Positions 17,800 through 26,198 of a stretch of 64,000 bases of DNA are shown in pieces. The notes beneath the pieces were generated by a model that had not been told where the DNA came from, searched no databases, and saw only the letters and a program-made list of their open reading frames with translations. A program made the translations under genes and the position numbers. The stretch comes from Gilvimarinus chinensis DSM 19667 (lineage in GTDB: Bacteria; Pseudomonadota; Gammaproteobacteria; Pseudomonadales; Cellvibrionaceae), in assembly GCF_000377745.1 (NCBI RefSeq), contig NZ_KB898709.1:67001-131000 (forward strand). The letters run 5' to 3'. Each line of letters begins with the position of its first letter. Within the stretch, counting starts at the first letter, position 1.

Positions 17800-18957
17800 T
17801 TACTCAGCATCGAGCCGACCAAAAGCGCTATTAAGCGTATTGAGCAGCTCATTTTCATAGTCCGAGGTGTATTGCCAAAACATAACGCCGCCGAGCTTTT
17901 GCTGGCGAATATATTTCACTTTTGCCGCGATTGACTGCGGGTCATCGTAACTCACAAAAACACGTTCTTTTTCATTCCACAACCAGGGCGCCTGAGCCGC
18001 TTCATCCCAGTGACGTTGGTAGCCTGCCTGTTCAATCACATTAGGCCGAAGATTACCGTATCGGGCGCTGCCAAAGCTTGCTTCGCCGGCATCCGCTGGT
18101 TGTTGTAAACCGAAACTTTGCGGCGTGACATTCACCCAGGTGCGACCATAGAATGCCACGCCCACCACTAATTTGTTCGCAGGAACCCCGGCCGCCATGT
18201 GATTTTTAACCGCTGCATCGGCCGATTGGCCAGAGGAATCCTCTGGGTATGAGTAAAGCGCGGTATGATGGCCGGTGACACCGCCCTTGCGCGGAAAATT
18301 GTAGTCGTAAGCCATGATGTTGATGTAATCCAGATACTTCTGCCAATTGCCGATATCACTTTTCGCCAAATAGTCCGGAAAACCGCCGCTGACTATGGTA
18401 ATCAGTAAGAGGCGCTTCAGTTCTTTTTCCAAGGTATCAAACGCCGTACGTAGCCCCCGTAATACCAGCGTGAAGTTGCGGCCATCTTCTGGTCTATGAG
18501 TATTGCCCGCGCCGGCCAGACCCGGATATTCCCAGTCAATATCAATACCGTCTAATTGATGGCGGCGTACAAACTCTACCGCGCTTTCAATAAAGATCTG
18601 GCGCGACTGCTGCGTTAGAGCCATATCCGAAAAACCGCCGGACCAGGTCCACCCGCCCACCGAAGAGAGTATTTTTAAATTGGGGTTACGCTGCTTTAAC
18701 GTTTGCAATACCCGGTAGTTCTGATCGTCAAAATCAAAACCGTTCACAATCCTGCCATCGTTAATGTTTGAAAAAGCGTAGTTAATGTGAGTGAGTTTTT
18801 CGGCGGCAATAGTGTCGGGGTCGAGCGGTTCTTCCGGGCTGAACACATAACCAATAATGACAGGCTCAGGCGCATGGTGATGCCCCTCGTGTGCACTAGC
18901 AACAAAAGAGGCAAGCGCAAACAGTACGCCACTCAAACAGGCAAATATTATTTTCAT
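17800..18957 (-). CDS. Secreted GH18 chitinase
   Basis: A 385-residue glycoside hydrolase family 18 protein. It has a signal peptide (about 1-22, ending VASA), then a very His-rich mature N-terminus (HEGHHHAPEP). The catalytic motif DGIDIDWEYP places the acid at Glu143, with Asp139 and Asp141 before it. SSVGGW (about 99-103), MAYDYNF and the late FWQYTSDYENE strand complete the barrel. Enzymes of this type cleave beta-1,4 links in chitin by substrate-assisted catalysis. There is no visible carbohydrate-binding module, so it may act on soluble chito-oligomers. It is monocistronic in appearance. Confidence 0.9.
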   Translation of the reverse strand: MKIIFACLSGVLFALASFVASAHEGHHHAPEPVIIGYVFSPEEPLDPDTIAAEKLTHINYAFSNINDGRIVNGFDFDDQNYRVLQTLKQRNPNLKILSSVGGWTWSGGFSDMALTQQSRQIFIESAVEFVRRHQLDGIDIDWEYPGLAGAGNTHRPEDGRNFTLVLRGLRTAFDTLEKELKRLLLITIVSGGFPDYLAKSDIGNWQKYLDYINIMAYDYNFPRKGGVTGHHTALYSYPEDSSGQSADAAVKNHMAAGVPANKLVVGVAFYGRTWVNVTPQSFGLQQPADAGEASFGSARYGNLRPNVIEQAGYQRHWDEAAQAPWLWNEKERVFVSYDDPQSIAAKVKYIRQQKLGGVMFWQYTSDYENELLNTLNSAFGRLDAE

Positions 18958-19016
18958 TGGATGTCTCCACTGTTATGTTTCCCCGGCAAAGTCGGGGCGT
19001 GAGATCATCTATTGGC

Positions 19017-20618
19017 TCAATCGTTTTTTATCGGTAAGACTCTGTCACCCTTCCATACCATACGGTACAAATCGTGGCGTCGGTCTTTTAAGTTCTGCAC
19101 AGTCCCACTGTTGCGCGCCATGATCAAAGATTCGGGGCGTAAGTCGGCAAAGGCAACCGTTTCCACATTTGGATCGGTATCGGCGGCAATACCGTCGCGG
19201 GCAAACGCAAAATCGCAGGGTGTGAGAATACAGCTTTGCGCGTACTGAATATCCATATTGGCAACGTTAGGCAAGTTGCCCACGTTGCCCGACATAATAA
19301 CGTAAAACTGGTTTTCCACCGCACGCGCCTGGCACGAGTAACGCACCCGTAAATAACTTTGGCGCTCATCCGTACAGAAGGGGACAAACAAAAAGTGGAT
19401 GCCCTGATCGGCCAGATGCCGGGCCAGCTCAGGAAACTCTGAATCGTAACAAATCAATACCCCAATAGGGCCACAGTCGGTATCGATAGCTTGCAAACTG
19501 CTGCCGCCTTCAATGTCCCACCAGTAAACCTCGTTGGGGGTAGGGTGAATTTTGGGCTGTTCAAACATACGGCCATCGCGCAGAAAAATATAAGCGATGT
19601 TTTCAATACGCCCATTCGCCATTCGCGTAGGGTGAGACCCGGCGATAATATTGACGTTATATTGCAACGCCATATTGCGGAACGCCTCTTTTAAACGCGG
19701 CGTGTATTTGGTGAGCGCCTCGATGGACTCATAGGGCGTCAGCTCCTGATCCTCAATAGAGAGCAACTGCAACGTCACCAGCTCGGGAAAGACCACAAAG
19801 TCACTTTTGTAATCCGCCACCACATCCACAAAATATTCAATGTACTTTAAAAACTCGCTAAACGAGTTGATTTTGCGCTGCATGTACTGCACGGTCGCTA
19901 CACGCACCACTTCAGGCGTGCGCACACCATAGGTTTTGCGCGGCTTGTCGTCTTTTTTAATAACCTTGGGATTTTCCCACTTCATGTGGGCGGCATAGCC
20001 TAAAGACTGTTTGTCTTCATCCAGATAGTCTTTAAGAATGCCGATGATTTCAAAACCGTTGCGCAACTGAAAAGACAACACGGGATCTTTGGCTTTTTTG
20101 TGAATCACCTGATCCACGTAATTTTCAACGGTTTTAAATTTTTTGATTCGGCGCGCCAGATTGGGCATTCTGCCGGCAAACACCACACCTTTTAAGCTTA
20201 AGGATTCACACAGCTTTTTGCGCTCGTTGTACAGCCGCTGCCCGATTCGGTAACCGCGATAGGCATCGTCGATACACACTTCCATACCGTACAGCCACTC
20301 GCCGTTAATATCGTGACGCGAGGCATAGCCGTTACCGGTAATCTCCACCCAGTTATGAGGCTTCAGGGCCACCTTCCCCGAGATACGAAAAGTCGCACAA
20401 TAACCCACCAGCACATCGCCCACCATGACCACAAACTGGCCCTGCGGGAAGGTATTGATCTGACCAACAATAGCCGAACGTACATAGGCTTCCATACCCA
20501 CTGGGGTATAGACACGATCCGACAAATCCACAATGGCATCCACATCGCCCAAAGTGGCATTGCGCACAGTCAGGTGAGATTTAGGGTCGGCGAGCTTGTT
20601 ATCAGAGGAAGTAACCAT
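19017..20618 (-). CDS. GNAT acetyltransferase fused to carbon-nitrogen hydrolase
   Basis: A 533-residue fusion. Residues about 17-215 are a GNAT domain with the acetyl-CoA loop in DDAYRGYRIGQRLY. Residues about 237-515 are a nitrilase-superfamily domain with the catalytic triad Glu279 (FPEL), Lys356 (PKIHP) and Cys390 (LICYDSEFP). Fusions of this kind are known in many bacteria as bifunctional GNAT/carbon-nitrogen hydrolases; the substrate is not known to me. All three nitrilase residues are present, so hydrolase activity is plausible. No membrane segment or signal peptide is seen. The gene is 60 bases from the chitinase on the same strand and divergent from cti. Confidence 0.9.
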   Translation of the reverse strand: MVTSSDNKLADPKSHLTVRNATLGDVDAIVDLSDRVYTPVGMEAYVRSAIVGQINTFPQGQFVVMVGDVLVGYCATFRISGKVALKPHNWVEITGNGYASRHDINGEWLYGMEVCIDDAYRGYRIGQRLYNERKKLCESLSLKGVVFAGRMPNLARRIKKFKTVENYVDQVIHKKAKDPVLSFQLRNGFEIIGILKDYLDEDKQSLGYAAHMKWENPKVIKKDDKPRKTYGVRTPEVVRVATVQYMQRKINSFSEFLKYIEYFVDVVADYKSDFVVFPELVTLQLLSIEDQELTPYESIEALTKYTPRLKEAFRNMALQYNVNIIAGSHPTRMANGRIENIAYIFLRDGRMFEQPKIHPTPNEVYWWDIEGGSSLQAIDTDCGPIGVLICYDSEFPELARHLADQGIHFLFVPFCTDERQSYLRVRYSCQARAVENQFYVIMSGNVGNLPNVANMDIQYAQSCILTPCDFAFARDGIAADTDPNVETVAFADLRPESLIMARNSGTVQNLKDRRHDLYRMVWKGDRVLPIKND

Positions 20619-20699
20619 ACGCGGCCTCGTTGATAGGAAATGCTTTCACTTTATAGCAAAACCCCTGTGGTATGCTACGGCGCTTGGAGGATCCTCGAA

Positions 20700-23024
20700 A
20701 TGAAAAAACGCACCATTGCCCTGCTATTATTAATTCTGACTGGCTGTACCGTTATCGGGGCATCCTCACTAGACACCGCCTTCGGCAAACCCAGCCCCCG
20801 AGAGCTAAACGCCGGGGACGATGCAAGTCACTATCAAGAAACCGTAAAACCGATTATCGAAACACGCTGCACAGTGTGTCACGGCTGTTACGATGCACCT
20901 TGCCAGTTAAAAATGGATGCCGATATGGGCATCTTACGCGGTGCCAGTAAAGACAAGGTATACAATGGTGCCCGCCTACTCGGCGGCGAACTTACTCGCT
21001 TGTTTATCGATGCCCAGTCAACCAGCGAATGGCGAGAAAAAGACTTCTACCCTGTGCTAAACGAGCGGGAGAACACTCCCCAAGCAAATCTTGAAGCCAG
21101 CGTATTAGGACGCATACTGAAACTAAAGCAAGCCCACCCTCTGCCCAGCCAAGCGGTGCTACCCGATTCCTTCGACTTTTCAACCGACCGCGACCAATAC
21201 TGCCCTACTATCGAAGAATTTGATGATTTTGCCCAAGAAAAGCCCTTGTGGGGTATGCCCTACGGCCTACCGGGCCTGGCAAACGAGGAATACAACACGC
21301 TACTGAGCTGGCTGCGACAAGGCGGTGATTTTGGCGCACAGCCTGCGGTGCCAACTAAGCTGCTGACAGAAATAGACCGCTGGGAAACGTTTTTTAATGG
21401 CCCATCACTTAAAGCGCAGCTGATCAATCGCTATCTCTACGAGCACCTATTTCTCGCCAGCTTGCACTTTGAATCAGCCAGCGACACCACCTTTAAACTC
21501 GTGCGTTCGAGTACACCACCGGGCGAACCCATTAAGCGTATCACCACTCGCCGTCCATTTGACGATCCCAAAACCGAACGGGTGTATTATCGCTTATGGC
21601 ACGACCCCAGCACTCGCCTGGCAAAAACCTATATGCCCTATACCCTAAACCAAGCGCGTATGGATAACTGGCAAGCGTGGTTTTATCAGCAAGATTACGA
21701 GGTAAACGCCCTCCCCGGCTACAAACCTGAAATCGCCGCCAACCCTTTCGCCAGCTTCGCGCAGTTGCCAATAGACGCTCGCTACCGTTTTTTACTGGAT
21801 GAAGCCGAGTTCACCATCATGAACTTTATTAAAGGCCCAGTATGTCGAGGACAGGTGGCGTTAAACGTAATTGAAGATCACTTTTGGGTATTTTTTGTCA
21901 GCCCCGATACGATAGACCCGGTCGCCGACAACGCCTTTTTTCAAAACAACGCGAACCACCTTCGCTTACCCGCCGAAGCGGGTAACACTTTCCGGCCGCT
22001 GTCACACTGGCTTGAGTATGCCCACCTACAGGAAAGCTTCCTGCGAGCAAAAGCCACCTATGTTCAAAAACGCATACAAAACTACGAGACCATTAACCTT
22101 GACTTAATTTGGGATGGTGAACAGCAAAACGATAACTCATCGCTCACCATATTCAGGCATAACGACAGTGCCTCAGTGGTACGTGGCATGATTGGCCCCG
22201 AACCCAAAACCAGCTGGCTGATTGACTACCCACTGCTGGAGCGCATTCACTATTTGCTGGTGGCAGGTTTTGACGTATACGGCAATGCGTCGCACCAGCT
22301 GCTCAGCCGTTTATACATGGATTTTCTGCGCATTGAAGGCGAAATGAACTTCGTCGCCCTGCTACCCAAAGAAACTCAAGAGCCCATTATCAAAAGCTGG
22401 TATCGCGGTGCCGAAAAGGACATCAACACTTACCTTACACGCTACTTGGATCGCTTACCGGAAGTGGGACTGATTGACTACCACACCGACACGCCCAAAA
22501 CAGAGCTACTCAACGCTCTGAGGGATTTTTTACAGCCGAGCCAAGAGAACAGTACATTTATTGACGCCCTGTCCTGGCCAGCAGAGCTTGAGGAGCAACT
22601 TACCCAACTGCAAAGCATCAAGAGCACAGCGGCCAGCCTTATGCCTGAGGCCAGCGTAATTCTGGTACCAGAGCACGGTGTATTCAGCGTACTGCGCACC
22701 AGTGCCCACAGTAACGTTGCCTCGCTGCTGTCAGAACAGGATCGGCGCCGACCAGATGAGGATCGCTTAGTGATAACCGCCGGGGTTTTAGGCGCATACC
22801 CCAATACCTTCTGGTTAGTTGATAAACAGCAACTTGAATCGTTTGCAGAAGCAATCGCCCAGCTCGGCAGTGAAGCCGATTACCGCAAACTGAAAGCGCA
22901 ATATGGTATCAGCCGCGCGGACCCCAATTTCTGGGATATCAGCGATCAAATTCTGAACGCTTATCGTCAGCAACAGCCCAACACAGCAGGATTATTGGAC
23001 TACAACAGACTTGAGAATCGTTAG
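20700..23024 (+). CDS. cti: Cis/trans fatty acid isomerase Cti
   Basis: A 774-residue homologue of Cti, which converts cis to trans unsaturated fatty acids in membrane phospholipids as a rapid response to solvents or heat. The heme-binding CTVCHGC (Cys57, Cys60, His61) is the c-type cytochrome-like site found in Pseudomonas Cti. The N-terminus is a hydrophobic signal segment with a lipobox-like LTGC (Cys16), so the protein may be a periplasm-facing lipoprotein. The start at 20700 follows GGAGG eight bases upstream; the 20 in-frame codons before it are left out. It is divergent from the GNAT-nitrilase gene. Confidence 0.88.
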   Translation: MKKRTIALLLLILTGCTVIGASSLDTAFGKPSPRELNAGDDASHYQETVKPIIETRCTVCHGCYDAPCQLKMDADMGILRGASKDKVYNGARLLGGELTRLFIDAQSTSEWREKDFYPVLNERENTPQANLEASVLGRILKLKQAHPLPSQAVLPDSFDFSTDRDQYCPTIEEFDDFAQEKPLWGMPYGLPGLANEEYNTLLSWLRQGGDFGAQPAVPTKLLTEIDRWETFFNGPSLKAQLINRYLYEHLFLASLHFESASDTTFKLVRSSTPPGEPIKRITTRRPFDDPKTERVYYRLWHDPSTRLAKTYMPYTLNQARMDNWQAWFYQQDYEVNALPGYKPEIAANPFASFAQLPIDARYRFLLDEAEFTIMNFIKGPVCRGQVALNVIEDHFWVFFVSPDTIDPVADNAFFQNNANHLRLPAEAGNTFRPLSHWLEYAHLQESFLRAKATYVQKRIQNYETINLDLIWDGEQQNDNSSLTIFRHNDSASVVRGMIGPEPKTSWLIDYPLLERIHYLLVAGFDVYGNASHQLLSRLYMDFLRIEGEMNFVALLPKETQEPIIKSWYRGAEKDINTYLTRYLDRLPEVGLIDYHTDTPKTELLNALRDFLQPSQENSTFIDALSWPAELEEQLTQLQSIKSTAASLMPEASVILVPEHGVFSVLRTSAHSNVASLLSEQDRRRPDEDRLVITAGVLGAYPNTFWLVDKQQLESFAEAIAQLGSEADYRKLKAQYGISRADPNFWDISDQILNAYRQQQPNTAGLLDYNRLENR

Positions 23025-23108
23025 ATCAGGGAGCATAGCAACAAAAGCACTGACACGGCGGCCACAGAGACCTACAATCGCCCACCCGTTCAATGCTAAA
23101 GTGAGCCC

Positions 23109-24209
23109 ATGACCACCTCGTTGCTACCCGAAAAACCGCTGATTGTCTCGCCCTCACTGGCCGCCACTATTGGCCTTGAAGAAGCTTTGCTGCTGAGCGT
23201 GTTAGCCGAGGCAGAACACAGCTGTCAATTGGGCCAACGCCAGATGGGCGAGCGGCTGCCGTTTTGGCCCGCTGAAGACATCCAGCGAATTGCCAAAAAT
23301 TTGCAGGAGAAGGGCCTGATTCAAATCACCAGTGCCCCCTACACCCAAAGCGGTTTGCTCACCTGGCGTTTTAACCCAGGGGTAATACAAGGTGCTGATC
23401 AAGCAGCACCCACTAAAACTATACCAACGACCTCCACTGCAGCGCGTCAGAGCAACCAAATCAGTCCCCAGTGGCAACCCGACGCCGAACTCAAAACCCA
23501 GCTGGCTCAATACAACATCCCGGACTACTTTATTCGCCAACAGGTGCCAGAGTTCGTCACCTACTGGCGCGAACGCGGGGAAGCTCATCACAGCTGGGGG
23601 GCAAAATTCTTAAAACAGGTGGTAAGGCGCTGGCGGGAGCACGAAGCAGGTATGTTCCAGCGCGAGCAAGACATGCCCATGAGCGCCGACTGGCGACCAT
23701 CACGCGATGCTATGGTGCTGCTGGTACGCCACGCCGGAATCAACCAAGCGTTTGTCGAAGACGCCATTCCAGAATTTGTGCTCTACTGGCGTGAACGCGG
23801 CGATATAGGCCGCACCTGGAATACCCGATTCATCCAGCACGTAAAACGCCAGTGGGCCAAGTTCACCAGTGCGCTTGAACATGATACCGAACCCAAACGT
23901 CTGCCTGATAACTGGCAACCGGGACGGGACGTATTTGATGTGCTGGCGCTGGCCAATATTGATTTAGAATTCGCCCGGCAGCAGATCCCCGAGTTCGTGC
24001 TGTTTTGGCGAGAAAGTAACCGGGTGTACAGTTCCTGGAACACAAAATTTCTGCAGCATGTAAAATTTCACTGGGCGCGTCAACACGCACTCAGCCAAGC
24101 ACCATCACAGGGTAATCAACATGTCAGACAGCAACCAGTTGCTGGATCAAGTGCAACGCGAGATAGAAGCCTTGTCGAAGACCTCACCGACCGCAGCTGG
24201 GCAAGCTGA
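23109..24209 (+). CDS. DnaT-like protein with three tandem DnaT-type domains
   Basis: A 366-residue protein. Residues about 20-90 look like a winged-helix domain (LEEALLLSVLAEAE ... LIQIT), followed by a Thr/Ala-rich linker. Then come three copies of a module at about 122-178, 195-251 and 269-324, each opening W(Q/R)P and carrying PEFVxxWRE, a Trp and a basic FLQHV/FIQHVK-type end. This resembles the C-terminal ssDNA-binding domain of the primosomal protein DnaT, normally present once. I infer a role in replication restart or helicase loading. Its last 29 codons overlap the next gene in another frame and look low-complexity. Confidence 0.8.
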   Translation: MTTSLLPEKPLIVSPSLAATIGLEEALLLSVLAEAEHSCQLGQRQMGERLPFWPAEDIQRIAKNLQEKGLIQITSAPYTQSGLLTWRFNPGVIQGADQAAPTKTIPTTSTAARQSNQISPQWQPDAELKTQLAQYNIPDYFIRQQVPEFVTYWRERGEAHHSWGAKFLKQVVRRWREHEAGMFQREQDMPMSADWRPSRDAMVLLVRHAGINQAFVEDAIPEFVLYWRERGDIGRTWNTRFIQHVKRQWAKFTSALEHDTEPKRLPDNWQPGRDVFDVLALANIDLEFARQQIPEFVLFWRESNRVYSSWNTKFLQHVKFHWARQHALSQAPSQGNQHVRQQPVAGSSATRDRSLVEDLTDRSWAS

Positions 24210-24798
24210 GCAACAAGAGCCTCGCCGCCAGGTCAGCGACGCCCACATTGACGCACTCAATGAGGTTTTTGCACTGTTTCGCATTAACTACCACAATCAA
24301 TATTACAAAGCCTACAGCGACGCGGCTGTGCTTGGGCAGATAAAAAAACTGTGGCTGGAATCGCTGCTGCGGTTTGAACCCGATACCATTCGCCGCGGCG
24401 CCCGTGAAGTGATCGAAACCAGCGAGTTTTTACCAACGCTGAATAAGATGATCAACGCCTGTCAGGGCGACCCGAAAAAACACGGTTTAAAAGACCCCCA
24501 CGCCGCTTATGTGGAAGCCTGCCAAGCGCCATCGCCCAAGGCCGCCTTTCACTGGAGCCATCCTGCGGTTTACTATGCAGGCAAGGCCGCCGACTGGTAC
24601 TTTTTAGCCAGCTCCAGTGAACGGCAAGCATTTCCTGTTTTTGAGCAACATTACAAACGCTACTGCGAACGGGTTATGAACGGCGAAACTTTAACGCCAC
24701 CAGACACGCCAGCGCTACCGGAATCGGTCGAGGTTCCGTTATCAAAAACAGAAAACAAAAAGCGCCTGGACGCACTTCGTAAAGAGCTCGATTTATAA
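24121..24798 (+). CDS. Replication protein P-like (helicase loader) protein
   Basis: A 225-residue protein resembling the phage lambda replication protein P family found as chromosomal copies in pseudomonads: a variable N-terminus, then a helical core (ALNEVFALFRINYHNQYYKAY, FEPDTIRRGAREVIETSEFLPTL) and a Lys-rich tail. P-type proteins bind the DnaB helicase and deliver it to DNA. The start ATG at 24121 lies 89 bases inside the end of the DnaT-like gene, a long overlap in a different frame that suggests translational coupling. The two products are natural partners. No other phage gene is beside them. Confidence 0.75.
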   Translation: MSDSNQLLDQVQREIEALSKTSPTAAGQAEQQEPRRQVSDAHIDALNEVFALFRINYHNQYYKAYSDAAVLGQIKKLWLESLLRFEPDTIRRGAREVIETSEFLPTLNKMINACQGDPKKHGLKDPHAAYVEACQAPSPKAAFHWSHPAVYYAGKAADWYFLASSSERQAFPVFEQHYKRYCERVMNGETLTPPDTPALPESVEVPLSKTENKKRLDALRKELDL

Positions 24799-24816
24799 TA
24801 AGGCCTGAGAGATTTC

Positions 24817-25638
24817 ATGACGTTGCAAAAAAAATTCTACGCCCTGGCGGCAGCGCTGACACTGTACAGCCTCGGCACCTTGGGTCTGGCAATTTACCTC
24901 AGCCAGCACACTTACCAACCCGCGGGCGTTGCCTTGTTGCGAGGCAAAACTCAGCTACCAGACTTAAAAGCCATCAGCGACATTCCACAACGTAAAGATA
25001 CCTTTGTAAGCTTGCTGGAGCCGCTTATCGCTGAGAAAAATCAAGCGCTGCTGGCACTTCGCCAGGAAATTCTGGCGTTAACCGAAAAGCTAAACCAACA
25101 CCTTGAACTTACCCGAGTCGAGCAAGAGCGACTTGAGCGTTTATCGCGCCGCTACGATATCCGCACTGATGGTCTGACTGAGCTGGAAACCTGCACACTG
25201 CTGCTGAAAAGAATCGATATCATCCCACCGTCAATGGTTGTTGCACAGGCGGCAAAGGAATCCGGCTGGGGCACTTCACGCTTTGCCCGTGAAGGTAACA
25301 ACTTGTTCGGCCAGTGGTGCTACACCAAAGGTTGCGGCATCGTGCCGGGCAGGCGCAGCGCAGGCGCGAGGCACGAAGTGCAAAAATTTCCCGGCATTGA
25401 AGATGCCATCAACGCCTACTATCACAACATCAACACTCACAAAACCTACCGTGAACTGCGCAATATCCGCGCACGCGCGCGCAATTCGGACAGCGACATC
25501 AGCGGACTTAATTTGATCAAAGGCTTGAATGGCTACTCAAGTCGCGGCGCGGTTTATGTACAAGAGTTGGGTGAGCTGATTCGCTACAACCAGTTCGCCA
25601 AGCTGGACGCACCAACGGCCGAGCTGACAGACGGCTAA
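24817..25638 (+). CDS. Bax-like glucosaminidase, membrane-anchored
   Basis: A 273-residue protein, the same size as E. coli Bax. One N-terminal membrane helix (about 8-29) is followed by a coiled-coil-like stretch (about 68-112, rich in Leu, Glu and Gln) and a glucosaminidase domain (about 130-262). The domain has RIDIIPPSMVVAQAAKESGW with the catalytic glutamate, then GNNLFGQWCY and YYHNINTH. This fold cleaves the glycan strands of peptidoglycan. It starts 18 bases after the P-like gene and is probably in the same operon. Its 3' end overlaps the converging DUF924 gene by 4 bases. Confidence 0.85.
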   Translation: MTLQKKFYALAAALTLYSLGTLGLAIYLSQHTYQPAGVALLRGKTQLPDLKAISDIPQRKDTFVSLLEPLIAEKNQALLALRQEILALTEKLNQHLELTRVEQERLERLSRRYDIRTDGLTELETCTLLLKRIDIIPPSMVVAQAAKESGWGTSRFAREGNNLFGQWCYTKGCGIVPGRRSAGARHEVQKFPGIEDAINAYYHNINTHKTYRELRNIRARARNSDSDISGLNLIKGLNGYSSRGAVYVQELGELIRYNQFAKLDAPTAELTDG

Positions 25639-26177
25639 AAAGACGACCTTGGCTGCTGTAAAAAAGCCTCCTCTTCCGCCGTGCTTTCACGGCCTAGCAC
25701 TTGGTTGCGATGAGGGTAGCGGCCAAATCGGTCGATAATTTCTTTGTGTTTGCGTTCAAACTTTAGGTTGTTGGCGTTCCCCAAGCGGGTAAACAACTCC
25801 ATGGCCTGCTGGTGAATCACTCTATCTTCGCTGTGCATATAAGGCATATACAGGAAGCTGCGCTCATCCTGAGTTAGCGAGTCATCCCAACGGTTATTGA
25901 CGGCGTATTGAGCGAGCGCAAGCGCCTGCTGATCGTAAGCAAAGGCCTGCGCGGTATCGCGAAACATGTTGCGGCTAAATTGATCCAAGACAATGACTTT
26001 GGCCAATAAAGACTTAGGCGTTTCATCGCCTTGAGGGCCAGCCTCTTTCGCCAAAGACTGGTGTAAAGACAAAAATTGCTGACGAATCCTTCGATCCAGT
26101 TGCTCACTTTTTTTAAACCAATCGGTAGGCTGCAATTCTGAAAACCAGAAGTGCAGCACTTGCTCTAGTGTCTTCAT
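25635..26177 (-). CDS. DUF924 family protein
   Basis: A 180-residue, mainly helical cytosolic protein with the DUF924 pattern: VLHFWFSELQPTDWFKKS at the N-terminus, LDQFSRNMFRDTAQAFAYD in the centre, FLYMPYMHSEDR and the C-terminal GRYPHRNQVLGR. Some descriptions relate the fold to TPR-like helices, but no reaction is known to me. It is 21 bases downstream of the deacetylase gene on the same strand. Confidence 0.88.
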   Translation of the reverse strand: MKTLEQVLHFWFSELQPTDWFKKSEQLDRRIRQQFLSLHQSLAKEAGPQGDETPKSLLAKVIVLDQFSRNMFRDTAQAFAYDQQALALAQYAVNNRWDDSLTQDERSFLYMPYMHSEDRVIHQQAMELFTRLGNANNLKFERKHKEIIDRFGRYPHRNQVLGRESTAEEEAFLQQPRSSF

Positions 26178-26198
26178 AGATGAACCTCCAGAACCCCC

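Noticed and set aside
23109-25638. Prophage remnant suggested by the lambda-P-like and DnaT-like genes
   Set aside because: No integrase, structural, lysis or repressor genes and no attachment repeats are seen nearby, and such loaders are known as chromosomal genes in related bacteria.
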